Shown: in pieces, positions 56,950-64,000 of the stretch
Numbering within the stretch: the stretch's first letter is position 1
How the letters are laid out: each line of letters starts with the position of its first letter
Origin: Saccharibacillus sp. CPCC 101409
GTDB taxonomy: Bacteria > Bacillota > Bacilli > Paenibacillales > Paenibacillaceae
Direction of reading: 5' to 3'
Assembly (NCBI RefSeq): GCF_030518235.1
Contig: NZ_JAULSA010000011.1
Coordinates: forward strand, 1-64,000
Length of the DNA: 64,000 nucleotides
Translations under genes and position numbers: made by a program
Notes under the pieces: model-generated
Database searches by the model: none
What the model was told of the DNA's origin: nothing
The model's input: only the letters and a program-made list of their open reading frames with translations

Positions 56950-57462
56950 TTATTTGGTCTGACTCAGAATTTGCTTAGCCGAAATCGTTTGTTCACCATC
57001 TTCCGTAGTTAAAGTCACTTTATCGAGCGAACCTGTACCTGTATAAGTAACCGTTCCTTCAGTAATTTCTTTTTTAGTACTTGGTAAGGAAAGCGGGCTG
57101 TCTAAATATCCTTTTTCTTGCATGTCAGAAATATCTACAGTTGCACCGACCGCTGCAGTTTTACCATCTGCTGGAGTGAAGAACTTACCATTCTCTTCAC
57201 CTGTAATGTATAATCTGGAAGCATCATAAACTTGTCTACCTGTTGCAACATCTGCACCGCTACGAGAGTTACTAATGATGTTACCGATCAACGGAATTGC
57301 AATAACAGCGATAATCGCGATAATAACCAACACAGCCAAGAGCTCGATCAATGTAAATCCTTTTTCTTCTTTCCCCATCTTTTTCCACACACGCTGCATG
57401 AAAGTCGACTTTTGTGTTCCAGTCACTTCCACTTCGCTTACCATCTCTGCTGCTTGATTCAT
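56950..57462 (-). CDS. Type IV prepilin (major pilin candidate)
   Basis: A 170-residue prepilin with the class III motif KG-FTLIELLAVLVIIAIIAVIAIPLIGNII. Cleavage is after Gly35, with Glu at mature position 5. The leader before it is 35 residues long, much longer than the 6-10 usual in type IVa pilins; internal ATGs at residues 22 and 29 could give shorter leaders, but the best ribosome site (GGGAG) is at the first ATG. The mature part is small with no cysteines visible. It is AT-richer than the surrounding pilus genes. It stands alone between pilC and a strong terminator, suggesting high expression. Confidence 0.9.
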   Translation of the reverse strand: MNQAAEMVSEVEVTGTQKSTFMQRVWKKMGKEEKGFTLIELLAVLVIIAIIAVIAIPLIGNIISNSRSGADVATGRQVYDASRLYITGEENGKFFTPADGKTAAVGATVDISDMQEKGYLDSPLSLPSTKKEITEGTVTYTGTGSLDKVTLTTEDGEQTISAKQILSQTK

Positions 57463-57605
57463 ATTTTTTCACTCCCATGGATTATTTTCCGGATAGGTAT
57501 CCGGCCTTGCCTTCCCCGCCCTAAAGACTATAGAAGAGGGATCGCGGCACCATACATATCTTTGCACCAAGCAAAGCGCTTCATACGGAGCCGCGCGCCA
57601 ATCAT

Positions 57606-58814
57606 TTAAGAAATACTGCTGTACAGAGTGAACATCGGAAGCATAATTGCCGCCATAATCGTACCGACTACTGCCGCAAGAAATACAATTAACAGAGGCT
57701 CCAACAGCGACTTCAATCGATCGACGGTATTGTCTACGTCCATTTCGTAGAAATCTGCGACTTTGCCGAGCATATCGCCAAGCGCACCAGTTTCTTCGCC
57801 GATTGCCACCATTTGTGTTACAAGCGGTGGAAATACCCAAGATTGTTTAAGCGGTTCCGCCAATGAACGACCTTGTCTTAAAGAATCTCCTGCATTTCGG
57901 ATTACTTTGCCGATCACCAGGTTCCCCGCTACGTCTTCAACGATTGAAAGCGATTGAAGCACTGGAACCGCGCTCGCATACAATGAAGCAAATGTACGCG
58001 TAAATTGTGCAATGGAGCTCTTCTGATTCAATTTACCAAACACCGGAACTTTGAGCTTCAAATAGTCAATCCAGTAAGATCCTTTTTCTGTCCGTTTAGC
58101 CACAAAGAAAGCAATAATCAAAATTAAAATTGCTATTCCCCAAAAGTACCAATAGTTCTGAATACTGTTGCTAAGCGCCATTACGGCTACGGTAATCGCC
58201 GGCAGCTTCGCATCGAACGAATCGAACATCGTCACGAACTGCGGTACAATCGCCCAGAGCAGATACACCGTCGATACAATCGCCAGAATCGCTACCGTCG
58301 CCGGATAAGTCAGCGCCGACTTCACTTTCTCGCGCGTCGAGTGCTGCTTCTCGAAAAAGACGGCCAGCCGGTCCAGCGTGCCTTCCAGATCGCCTGTTTC
58401 TTCGCCCGCCCGCACCATGCTTACGAACAAAGCCGGGAAGATCCGTTTATGCTCCTGCACCGCCTGCGAGAACGGAATCCCTTTCAGCAGGCTGGACGCT
58501 ACTTGAAGCAGGGCGCCTTTCAGCGCTTTGCTCTCCGTTTGCCCCGCCAGGATGGTGGTCGCGTCGACGATGGTGATGCCGGCGCGGATCAGCGTTGCGA
58601 ACTGACGGCAGTAAATAATGAAGTGAATCGATTTAACCGGGTTTCCTATATAAATCTCTTTGGCCAGTACCGTATTGTTTTTCTCGACCAGAGAGAAGAC
58701 TTTCAGCCCGCGTTTGCGGAGTTCTTCCATCGCAGCGGCTTTGTCGCTGGCGTTCAGTTTGCCTTTGAGCTGCTTGCCGCCGCCGGTTCGCACCTGATAT
58801 TCGAACTGCGCCAT
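57606..58814 (-). CDS. pilC: Type IV pilus inner-membrane platform protein PilC
   Basis: A 402-residue T2SF-family protein with two T2SF domains (about 65-190 and 270-395) and three membrane helices. MAQFEYQVRTGGGKQLKG opens it; FIIYCRQFATLIRAGITIVDA and IAQFTRTFASLYASAVPVLQSL begin the two domains, each ending in a VRAGEETGDL or VAIGEETGAL motif. It forms the membrane base through which PilB and PilT act. Base composition changes abruptly inside the gene: the N-terminal half (right of 58200) is about 57 percent GC in the lines I counted, the C-terminal half 33-48 percent. It overlaps the pilT stop by one base. Confidence 0.94.
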   Translation of the reverse strand: MAQFEYQVRTGGGKQLKGKLNASDKAAAMEELRKRGLKVFSLVEKNNTVLAKEIYIGNPVKSIHFIIYCRQFATLIRAGITIVDATTILAGQTESKALKGALLQVASSLLKGIPFSQAVQEHKRIFPALFVSMVRAGEETGDLEGTLDRLAVFFEKQHSTREKVKSALTYPATVAILAIVSTVYLLWAIVPQFVTMFDSFDAKLPAITVAVMALSNSIQNYWYFWGIAILILIIAFFVAKRTEKGSYWIDYLKLKVPVFGKLNQKSSIAQFTRTFASLYASAVPVLQSLSIVEDVAGNLVIGKVIRNAGDSLRQGRSLAEPLKQSWVFPPLVTQMVAIGEETGALGDMLGKVADFYEMDVDNTVDRLKSLLEPLLIVFLAAVVGTIMAAIMLPMFTLYSSIS

Positions 58815-59863
58815 CAGGCGGTCACCTCCGTCATGTATTCTTTGGCCGCCGCCGGATCAACCTGTCCGCGCTGCAAGTGCTCGCGGATATTCATCTCCAG
58901 CGTGTGCATGCCGAGCGCTTTGCCGGTCTGCATCACGCTGCGGATCTGGTGGATCTTCTCCGAGCGGATCAGGTTGGCGACGGCCGGCGTATTGACCAGC
59001 ACTTCGGTCACGCAGGTGCGTCCCTGGCCGCCGCGGTTCGGCAGCAGACGCTGCGAGATCACGGCCGTCAGCACCGAAGCGAGCTGCGTGCGCACCTGCG
59101 GCTGCTGGTAGCCCGGAAAAGCGTCGATGATCCGGTCGATCGTTTTCGGCGCGTCCGTCGTATGCAGCGTCGCCAGGACCAGGTGGCCCGTCTCCGCCGC
59201 GGTGATCGCCGCCGAGATGGTTTCCAGATCCCGCATTTCGCCGACCAGGATCACATCCGGGTCCTGACGCAGCGCCGCCCGCAGACCGTCCGCGAAGCTT
59301 GCCGTATCCAGACCCACTTCGCGCTGATGCACCAGCGATTTGCCGTGCTCGTGCATAAACTCGATCGGATCTTCCAGCGTGACGATATGCTTGCTGGTCC
59401 TGCTGTTGATATCGTGGATCATAGCGGCCAGAGTGGAGGACTTGCCGCTGCCGGTCGGGCCGGTCACGAGGATCAGCCCCTGCGGCCGGTGAGCCAACGC
59501 TGCGAGCGCCGCCGGCAGCCCGAGCTGCTCCATCGTCGGGATACGCTCGGGGATCGAACGCGCCGAGATCGCCGCATGACCTTTTTGCCTGTATACGTTG
59601 ATCCGGAATCGGTCCGCGCCGGGCAGCGCGTAAGCGAAGTCGATCTCGCCTTCGGTCCGAAAGCGCGCCGAGCGTTCTTCGCCGAGCAGATCCGACGCCA
59701 TCGCTTCGGCTTCGCTTGGAGTTACATGCTCGCCGGGCAGCGGCATCAGCGTGCCGTGCACGCGTACGCTCGGCGGTGCTCCCACCGCGATATGCAGGTC
59801 GGATGCTCCCCTGGCGTGCATCTCCCGCAGCAGCTCTTCGATTGTCCGCTTATTCTCGTTCAT
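58814..59863 (-). CDS. pilT: Pilus retraction ATPase PilT
   Basis: A 349-residue secretion ATPase. The N-terminal domain has ARGASDLHIAVGAPPSVRVHG. The motor core has Walker A GPTGSGKSSTLAAMI, the Asp box IVTLEDPIEF, Walker B DPDVILVGEMRDLETI and the His box TGHLVLATLHTTDA. PilT C-terminal features include NTPAVANLIRSEKIHQI, where the AIRE-like helix of other PilTs sits. It depolymerises pili to power twitching or DNA uptake. The start at 59863 (MNENKR) has GAGGAG 9 bases upstream; the long upstream extension lies inside pilB. Confidence 0.95.
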   Translation of the reverse strand: MNENKRTIEELLREMHARGASDLHIAVGAPPSVRVHGTLMPLPGEHVTPSEAEAMASDLLGEERSARFRTEGEIDFAYALPGADRFRINVYRQKGHAAISARSIPERIPTMEQLGLPAALAALAHRPQGLILVTGPTGSGKSSTLAAMIHDINSRTSKHIVTLEDPIEFMHEHGKSLVHQREVGLDTASFADGLRAALRQDPDVILVGEMRDLETISAAITAAETGHLVLATLHTTDAPKTIDRIIDAFPGYQQPQVRTQLASVLTAVISQRLLPNRGGQGRTCVTEVLVNTPAVANLIRSEKIHQIRSVMQTGKALGMHTLEMNIREHLQRGQVDPAAAKEYMTEVTA

Positions 59864-59916
59864 CTTCAGCAGCTCCTCGGCTTTCTTCACTCTTACTTCC
59901 GTGTTACTTCTATCGG

Positions 59917-61581
59917 TTAGTGAGCCACGGTTTCTTTGATTACTTCCTGCATGGTCGTGAGTCCGAGCTCGACTTTGCGGAAACCGTCTTCGAGCAGCGA
60001 CTTCATGCCTTGGCGCTTGGCGACTTCCCGCATTTCTTCGATGCTGGCCGATTCGCCTACCATGCGGCGCAGCGTATCGGTCATCGGCAGGACTTCGTGA
60101 ATCGCGACGCGGCCGCGATAGCCCGTGCTGCTGCAGTTGCCGCATCCTTTGCCTTTATAAAGCTTATCGGCGAATACTCCGTTATTGTGCATAAGAATTT
60201 TTTCCTGTTCGGACGGCGTATAGACCGTTTTGCACTCCGGACAGATTCTGCGTACCAGACGCTGGGCGACGACGCCGATCAGCGACGAAGCGATCAGGTA
60301 CGGCTCGATGCCCATATCGCGCAGCCGTGTGACGCTGCTGACCGCATCGTTCGTATGGAGCGTCGACAGAACCAGGTGGCCCGTCAGCGAAGCGCGAACC
60401 GCAATCTCCGCCGTCTCGGTATCCCGGATTTCCCCGACCATGACGATATTCGGGTCCTGCCGCAGAATCGACCGAAGGCCCGCCGCGAACGTCAGGCCGA
60501 CCGCCGGATTCACGTGTACCTGGTTGATGCCTTCGATCTGGTACTCGACCGGATCTTCGACGGTGATGATATTCGATTCTTCCGTATTGAGGTGGTTAAG
60601 CGCCGAATACAAAGTCGTGGTCTTCCCGCTGCCGGTCGGTCCGGTCAGCAGCATAATGCCGTAAGGACGTTCGATCATTTCTTTAAATACGGTATTGTTC
60701 CGTTCGTCGAAGCCGAGCTGGTCCATCGACTGCACGCCGGTCGTCAGGTCGAGCAGCCGGAGCACGATCTTCTCGCCGTGCACGGTCGGCAGCGACGAGA
60801 CCCGGATATCGACCATCCGGTAATCGACCTGCATCTTGATCCGTCCGTCCTGCGGCAGCCGCCGCTCGGCGATATTGAGCTTGGCCATAATCTTGAGGCG
60901 CGCCGTGATAAAGCCCTGCATCTGCTTGGGAATCATCCGCTCGGTCCGCAGCGATCCGTCGATCCGGTAGCGAATCGCCAGGTTGGCTTCGCCGGGATCG
61001 ACGTGGATATCGGAAGCCCGAAGCTGAACCGCCTGCTGGATCATCTGGTTGACCAGCTTGACGATCGGCGAGTCTTCGTCGGTAATCTCCGTCTCTTCGA
61101 TGTCCTCCACGCTGGGCAGCTCGCCCATCATCTGGTTCATCGAATCGCGCAGGCCGTAGTGCCGGGCGATCGCTCTTTGCAGCTCGTCGCGCGTACAGAT
61201 CGCCGGTTCGATGCGGAAGCCGGTGCTCATGCGCAGGTCTTCGATCGCGAAATAGTCGAGCGGATCGGCCATCGCCACCATCAGCTTGCCGCCTTCTTTC
61301 ATAAAAGGAAGCACCTGATAGCGCTTGGCCATGCTTTCCGGAATAATCTGGGTGATCGCCGGATCGATCTGATATTTAAACAGGCTGACGTGGGGAATCC
61401 CGAGCTGGAATTCCAGCACTTCGATCAGCTGCTGTTCGGTGATGGTGCCCTGGGCAATCAGGTGGTCGCCGAGCTTGCGCTTCGTCTCCCGCTGTTCGAC
61501 CAGCGCCTGCTGCAGCTGTTCTTCGGAAATAATGCCGTTTTCGACGAGCAGGTCGCCGAGTCTTTTCTTCACGATTGCCAT
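59917..61581 (-). CDS. pilB: Pilus extension ATPase PilB (GspE/PulE family)
   Basis: A 554-residue assembly ATPase. The N-terminal MshEN-type domain (RLGDLLVENGIISEEQLQQAL and KLGDHLIAQGTITEQQLIEVL, each a possible c-di-GMP-binding repeat) is followed by the motor: ASDIHVDP, Walker A GPTGSGKTTTLYSAL, the Asp box ITVEDPVEY, Walker B DPNIVMVGEIRDTETA and the His box TGHLVLSTLHTNDA. The tetracysteine CPEC...CGNC zinc motif is present. It is the first gene of the pilus series. GGAG lies about 11 bases upstream of the ATG. The repeated MshEN segments suggest c-di-GMP control, which is inference. Confidence 0.95.
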   Translation of the reverse strand: MAIVKKRLGDLLVENGIISEEQLQQALVEQRETKRKLGDHLIAQGTITEQQLIEVLEFQLGIPHVSLFKYQIDPAITQIIPESMAKRYQVLPFMKEGGKLMVAMADPLDYFAIEDLRMSTGFRIEPAICTRDELQRAIARHYGLRDSMNQMMGELPSVEDIEETEITDEDSPIVKLVNQMIQQAVQLRASDIHVDPGEANLAIRYRIDGSLRTERMIPKQMQGFITARLKIMAKLNIAERRLPQDGRIKMQVDYRMVDIRVSSLPTVHGEKIVLRLLDLTTGVQSMDQLGFDERNNTVFKEMIERPYGIMLLTGPTGSGKTTTLYSALNHLNTEESNIITVEDPVEYQIEGINQVHVNPAVGLTFAAGLRSILRQDPNIVMVGEIRDTETAEIAVRASLTGHLVLSTLHTNDAVSSVTRLRDMGIEPYLIASSLIGVVAQRLVRRICPECKTVYTPSEQEKILMHNNGVFADKLYKGKGCGNCSSTGYRGRVAIHEVLPMTDTLRRMVGESASIEEMREVAKRQGMKSLLEDGFRKVELGLTTMQEVIKETVAH

Positions 61582-61753
61582 TCCCGCTTCATCTCCGCCA
61601 TTTCGTTATTTTATATTGAAATTGAGATTCAAACTTTGCCCGATCCAGCCGACATAAGAAGAAGGTTCGCTAAGCACGGAAACCGGATGTCGGAAAAGGA
61701 AATCGCACCGGTCGACAGTGTCTTTGTATATATCGAAGAATTACGGGGGCTTT

Positions 61754-61781
61754 TTTATAGCAATTCGAGAAAATCTTTAAA
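61754..61781 (-). promoter_or_regulatory. Candidate promoter of the pil operon and structured leader
   Basis: On the minus strand TTTAAA (complement of 61776-61781) and TATAAA (complement of 61754-61759) are 16 bases apart. Downstream a leader of about 165 bases (61582-61750) contains a stem CCGACAT/ATGTCGG (61649-61655 with 61691-61697) enclosing AACC/GGTT. It does not match the c-di-GMP-I riboswitch consensus known to me. The stretch 61782-61890 shows nothing that I can name. Confidence 0.35.
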
Positions 61782-61890
61782 TGTTCTTAAAAGCGGGCGT
61801 GTTTAAAATGCCTTGCTTGGTTATAAGTAATTAGTATTGTGAAGATAAGGCTTATGGCCTAAAATGATTATAACCCATACAGGGACGTTT

Positions 61891-61918
61891 TTGACAACTT
61901 ATTTAGCAAAACGATACC
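61891..61918 (+). promoter_or_regulatory. Weak candidate promoter of the large secreted-protein gene
   Basis: TTGACA at 61891-61896 is followed after 16 bases by GATACC. The -35 is perfect and the -10 poor (3 of 6). It lies 90 bases before the GTG start. Confidence 0.35.
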
Positions 61919-62008
61919 GATAACTGGAATTTATAGGTACGATCGATCATAACCGAGCAAGTACGGATTACGCGATAAAGAAAAGACCACTTTTGGGGAG
62001 GAATATTG

Positions 62009-64000
62009 GTGAAAAGAAAGCTTGTGGGAATATGGGCTGTGCTTCTGGCTTTGGTGCTGGTTAGCGTTCCTTTTGGGATTTGGAAAGCGATGGCCGACAG
62101 CGAGCCCGCTTACCAGATCAAGATTCTGGAAATTTCGGACGATGGAACGTATGCGCTCAAAACGGCTTTGAACGCAGCAGCCAACGTTACCGTAGACACG
62201 ATGAGAATGAAGACGTTCGTCGCGATGCGCGACGAACTCGACGGCAAATACGACGCGATCTATTTCGGCAAAGGATCGTACAGCACCGCCCTGCCGCAGA
62301 CGTTTACGACGGGACCCAGTGTCGAGCAGCAGAAAGCACACGATACGACAAGTATCCTGAACGATATCACCAAGCTCAAAGCGGGACAGGTCGAAAGCAA
62401 TTATATCCTCAAAGGCCTGCCGGTTATTTTCCACACTTCGATTGCAAAGCAAAGCCCTACGGGCAACCTGTACGCGCTCTACAGCAAATACTATAATTCC
62501 TCCACCCGTCCCAGCACCACGCTGTTCGTAAGCGACACAACGCTGGGCAGCGATGTGGTTCAGAAGATCAAGGACGGCAGCGCCGTTTACAAGCAGCGCC
62601 CGCAGGTGGAAGTCGTCGCCAAGCCGCAGGATTTCCTCAGCGGATCGACTACGATCTATACGACCGGCGATACGATGACTTTTACGTTCAATGCCAACAA
62701 CGTCAAAGACTTCTCCACACCGGTCAACGCCAAGTTGTATGCGAGCGTCGACAAAGCGCTGGCCCTGTCCGACGAGAATATAGTCGCCAGTTCCACACTG
62801 AGCTCGCGCGCCGGAACGCTGACTTACAAACTGCCTCAGACGTTCTCGGGGCCGATCTATTGGAAACTGGTCGTTACCGCCAACGGACAAAGCGATTACG
62901 CGCAGGGCGCGTTCCGCGTCCGGGACAAGCAGACCGTCATCCGAGTGCTTCAAGTCATGCCGAACAACAGTGCCAGCAGCCTGCTTACCGCGACAAATAT
63001 GAATCAGTCCTACTTGTCGACGAACGATTACAATATCCAAATCACGCCGATCCTGTTCAGCGATTTCAATACCGCAAGCAACGTTAATTCGTACGCCAAC
63101 CTGAACGGCAAGTACGATATGATCATTTTCGGTTTCGTGGACAATTATAACTCGCAGACGTCGGGCAGCCTCACGGATGTCGCAGCGGCCGGGGTCAACG
63201 CTTTTATCAAGACCGGGCAGGCCGTTATGTTCACCCACGATACGATGATCGGCAATACTTCCAATCCGTGGATCAAGAACTTCCAGCAGACAACCGGCCA
63301 AACGGGGCTGTACACCAATATGGGCCTGGGCGCTCCGAACAAGTCGACACGCACCAAAGTCGTCAATACCGGCATGCTGACCCAATTCCCGTTCGATCTC
63401 TCGCAGACTCCGAGCAACACGAACGGTTACGTGGGACAAATCGCGCAGACGCACGACCAGTACTATATGCTCGATCTGGAAGATCCGGATATCGTGCCGT
63501 GGTACAACATCGTGAGCGAAGGCAACGATACGTACAAACGCGACAGCGACGATTCTTACGATCATTATTACACGTACTCCAAAGGCAACGTGACCTACTC
63601 GGGTACGGGCCATACGAATACGAAATTCCCGGAATGGGAACAAAAGCTGTTCGTCAATACGATGTTCCGCGCCTTTATCGGTTCGAACCATGCGCCGACG
63701 ATTACCGTAATCTCGCCGACGGCGAGCGAAACGACAAAGCCTTCGTATCTGAGCGATCTGGTATTCAGCTACCAGGTCGACGACCTGGACCTGAAAGACC
63801 TGAACGTATACTCGTCGGTCAAATTCAAAGTCAACGGTCAATACGTGGACAGTATGGCAATCGCCGAGAAGACGGTGCAAAAAGGCCAGGTTATTACGGA
63901 GAAATTCAAAAATCCGCTGCCGCTGGCAAGCGGTACGGTCCAGATCGAGATCACGGCGCACGACAAACAGGGTGCTTCGGTCGTTAAGACGATCGATCTG
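62009..64000 (+). CDS. Large secreted protein, start only (possibly DUF5057 family), runs off the window
   Basis: An open frame of 664 codons with no stop before the window end. The start is GTG at 62009 with GGGGAGGA about 8 bases upstream, then a signal sequence (KRKLVGIWAVLLALVLVSVPFGIWKAMA). The mature part begins YQIKILEISDDGTYALK. Two related units are visible: IKILEI...LDGKYDAIYFG (about residues 36-90) and VIRVLQVMP...LNGKYDMIIFG (about 310-375), the second followed by AVMFTHDTMIG. Ig-like strands follow near the end (APTITVISPTAS). I recall similar Paenibacillus proteins labelled DUF5057, but I am not certain. Divergent from pilB, so it may be an adhesin or pilus-related surface protein. 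The long frame on the opposite strand is a shadow. Confidence 0.85.
   Translation, partial: MKRKLVGIWAVLLALVLVSVPFGIWKAMADSEPAYQIKILEISDDGTYALKTALNAAANVTVDTMRMKTFVAMRDELDGKYDAIYFGKGSYSTALPQTFTTGPSVEQQKAHDTTSILNDITKLKAGQVESNYILKGLPVIFHTSIAKQSPTGNLYALYSKYYNSSTRPSTTLFVSDTTLGSDVVQKIKDGSAVYKQRPQVEVVAKPQDFLSGSTTIYTTGDTMTFTFNANNVKDFSTPVNAKLYASVDKALALSDENIVASSTLSSRAGTLTYKLPQTFSGPIYWKLVVTANGQSDYAQGAFRVRDKQTVIRVLQVMPNNSASSLLTATNMNQSYLSTNDYNIQITPILFSDFNTASNVNSYANLNGKYDMIIFGFVDNYNSQTSGSLTDVAAAGVNAFIKTGQAVMFTHDTMIGNTSNPWIKNFQQTTGQTGLYTNMGLGAPNKSTRTKVVNTGMLTQFPFDLSQTPSNTNGYVGQIAQTHDQYYMLDLEDPDIVPWYNIVSEGNDTYKRDSDDSYDHYYTYSKGNVTYSGTGHTNTKFPEWEQKLFVNTMFRAFIGSNHAPTITVISPTASETTKPSYLSDLVFSYQVDDLDLKDLNVYSSVKFKVNGQYVDSMAIAEKTVQKGQVITEKFKNPLPLASGTVQIEITAHDKQGASVVKTIDL

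Noticed and set aside
58814-60145. Long form of PilT starting at 60145
   Set aside because: The first 94 codons lie inside pilB with Arg-rich shadow composition; a good ribosome site precedes 59863.
61582-61780. c-di-GMP-I riboswitch upstream of pilB
   Set aside because: No match to the conserved core sequences in either strand; only generic stems are seen.
61931-63961. 676-residue open frame on the minus strand
   Set aside because: It has Arg/Val/Asp-rich antisense composition and no domain. The plus strand has a ribosome site, a signal peptide and a sensible protein from 62009.

Overview
The window looks like chromosome of a GC-rich member of the Bacillales, most likely Paenibacillaceae (Paenibacillus or Saccharibacillus type). 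The evidence is Gram-positive gene content and order (pcrB-pcrA-ligA; uvrB-uvrA near motAB, a minJ-like gene, a ctpB-like gene and ftsEX), strong AGGAGG-type ribosome binding sites, several TTG/GTG starts, and the 5' end of a Bacilli-type 16S rRNA gene at the left edge on the minus strand. Family and genus are inference.

Layout. 1-560: 16S rRNA 5' end with its leader, a candidate promoter, and the ligA terminator. 564-6113 (minus): pcrB, pcrA, ligA. 6114-6921: intergenic DNA with a 90-bp tandem hairpin array and four 25-bp repeats. 6922-10826 (minus): galU followed by a GtrA/GtrB/DUF2304/GT-C membrane glycosylation module. 11070-12023 (plus): a MraY-like paralogue. 12034-31605: a visibly AT-richer polysaccharide island. 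Its plus arm holds a Wzy-C/TPR protein, a Wzz-like protein, a GT2 and a Wzy-like protein. Its minus arm, transcribed toward the plus arm, runs from the Wzx flippase through GT2, Wzy-like, two GT4, SDRs, a WbpM/PglF-type dehydratase and an L-amino-deoxysugar trio, to a priming sugar-phosphate transferase. The enzymes predict a lipid-linked QuiNAc-type primer extended with a 6-deoxy-L-amino sugar (L-QuiNAc or L-FucNAc type), followed by Wzx/Wzy export and polymerisation. 31768-39285 (minus): a large U32 (RlhA-like) protein, a PQQ-like propeller membrane protein, a stalk-domain lipoprotein-like secreted protein and an HtrA-like protease. 39524-44909 (minus): uvrB and uvrA, separated by 0.5 kb of repeats. 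45374-47007 (plus): motA/motB type stator. 47187-53287 (minus): ftsE, ftsX, an EnvC-like M23 protein, ctpB-like, minJ-like. 53586-61581 (minus): a type IV pilus locus in the order pilB, pilT, pilC, pilin, pilD, a pilM-pilN fusion, pilO. 62009-64000 (plus): the first part of a large secreted protein that runs off the window.

The most unusual signal is a family of three interspersed elements (5001-5245, 42489-42662, 56690-56841). In each, short conserved sequences are held at fixed positions between nested stems, while the stems themselves are completely different in sequence but perfectly or nearly perfectly self-complementary in every copy. All three lie inside minus-strand gene series, in the same orientation, directly 5' of a start codon (pcrA, uvrA, pilD). 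This covariation pattern points to a structured RNA or DNA element that I do not recognise. Three further repeat families (90-bp, 58-59-bp and 25-bp) share the same intergenic niches.

Long reading frames opposite the GC-rich genes were treated as shadows. The long minus-strand frame across 61931-63961 was rejected in favour of the plus-strand gene that starts at 62009.
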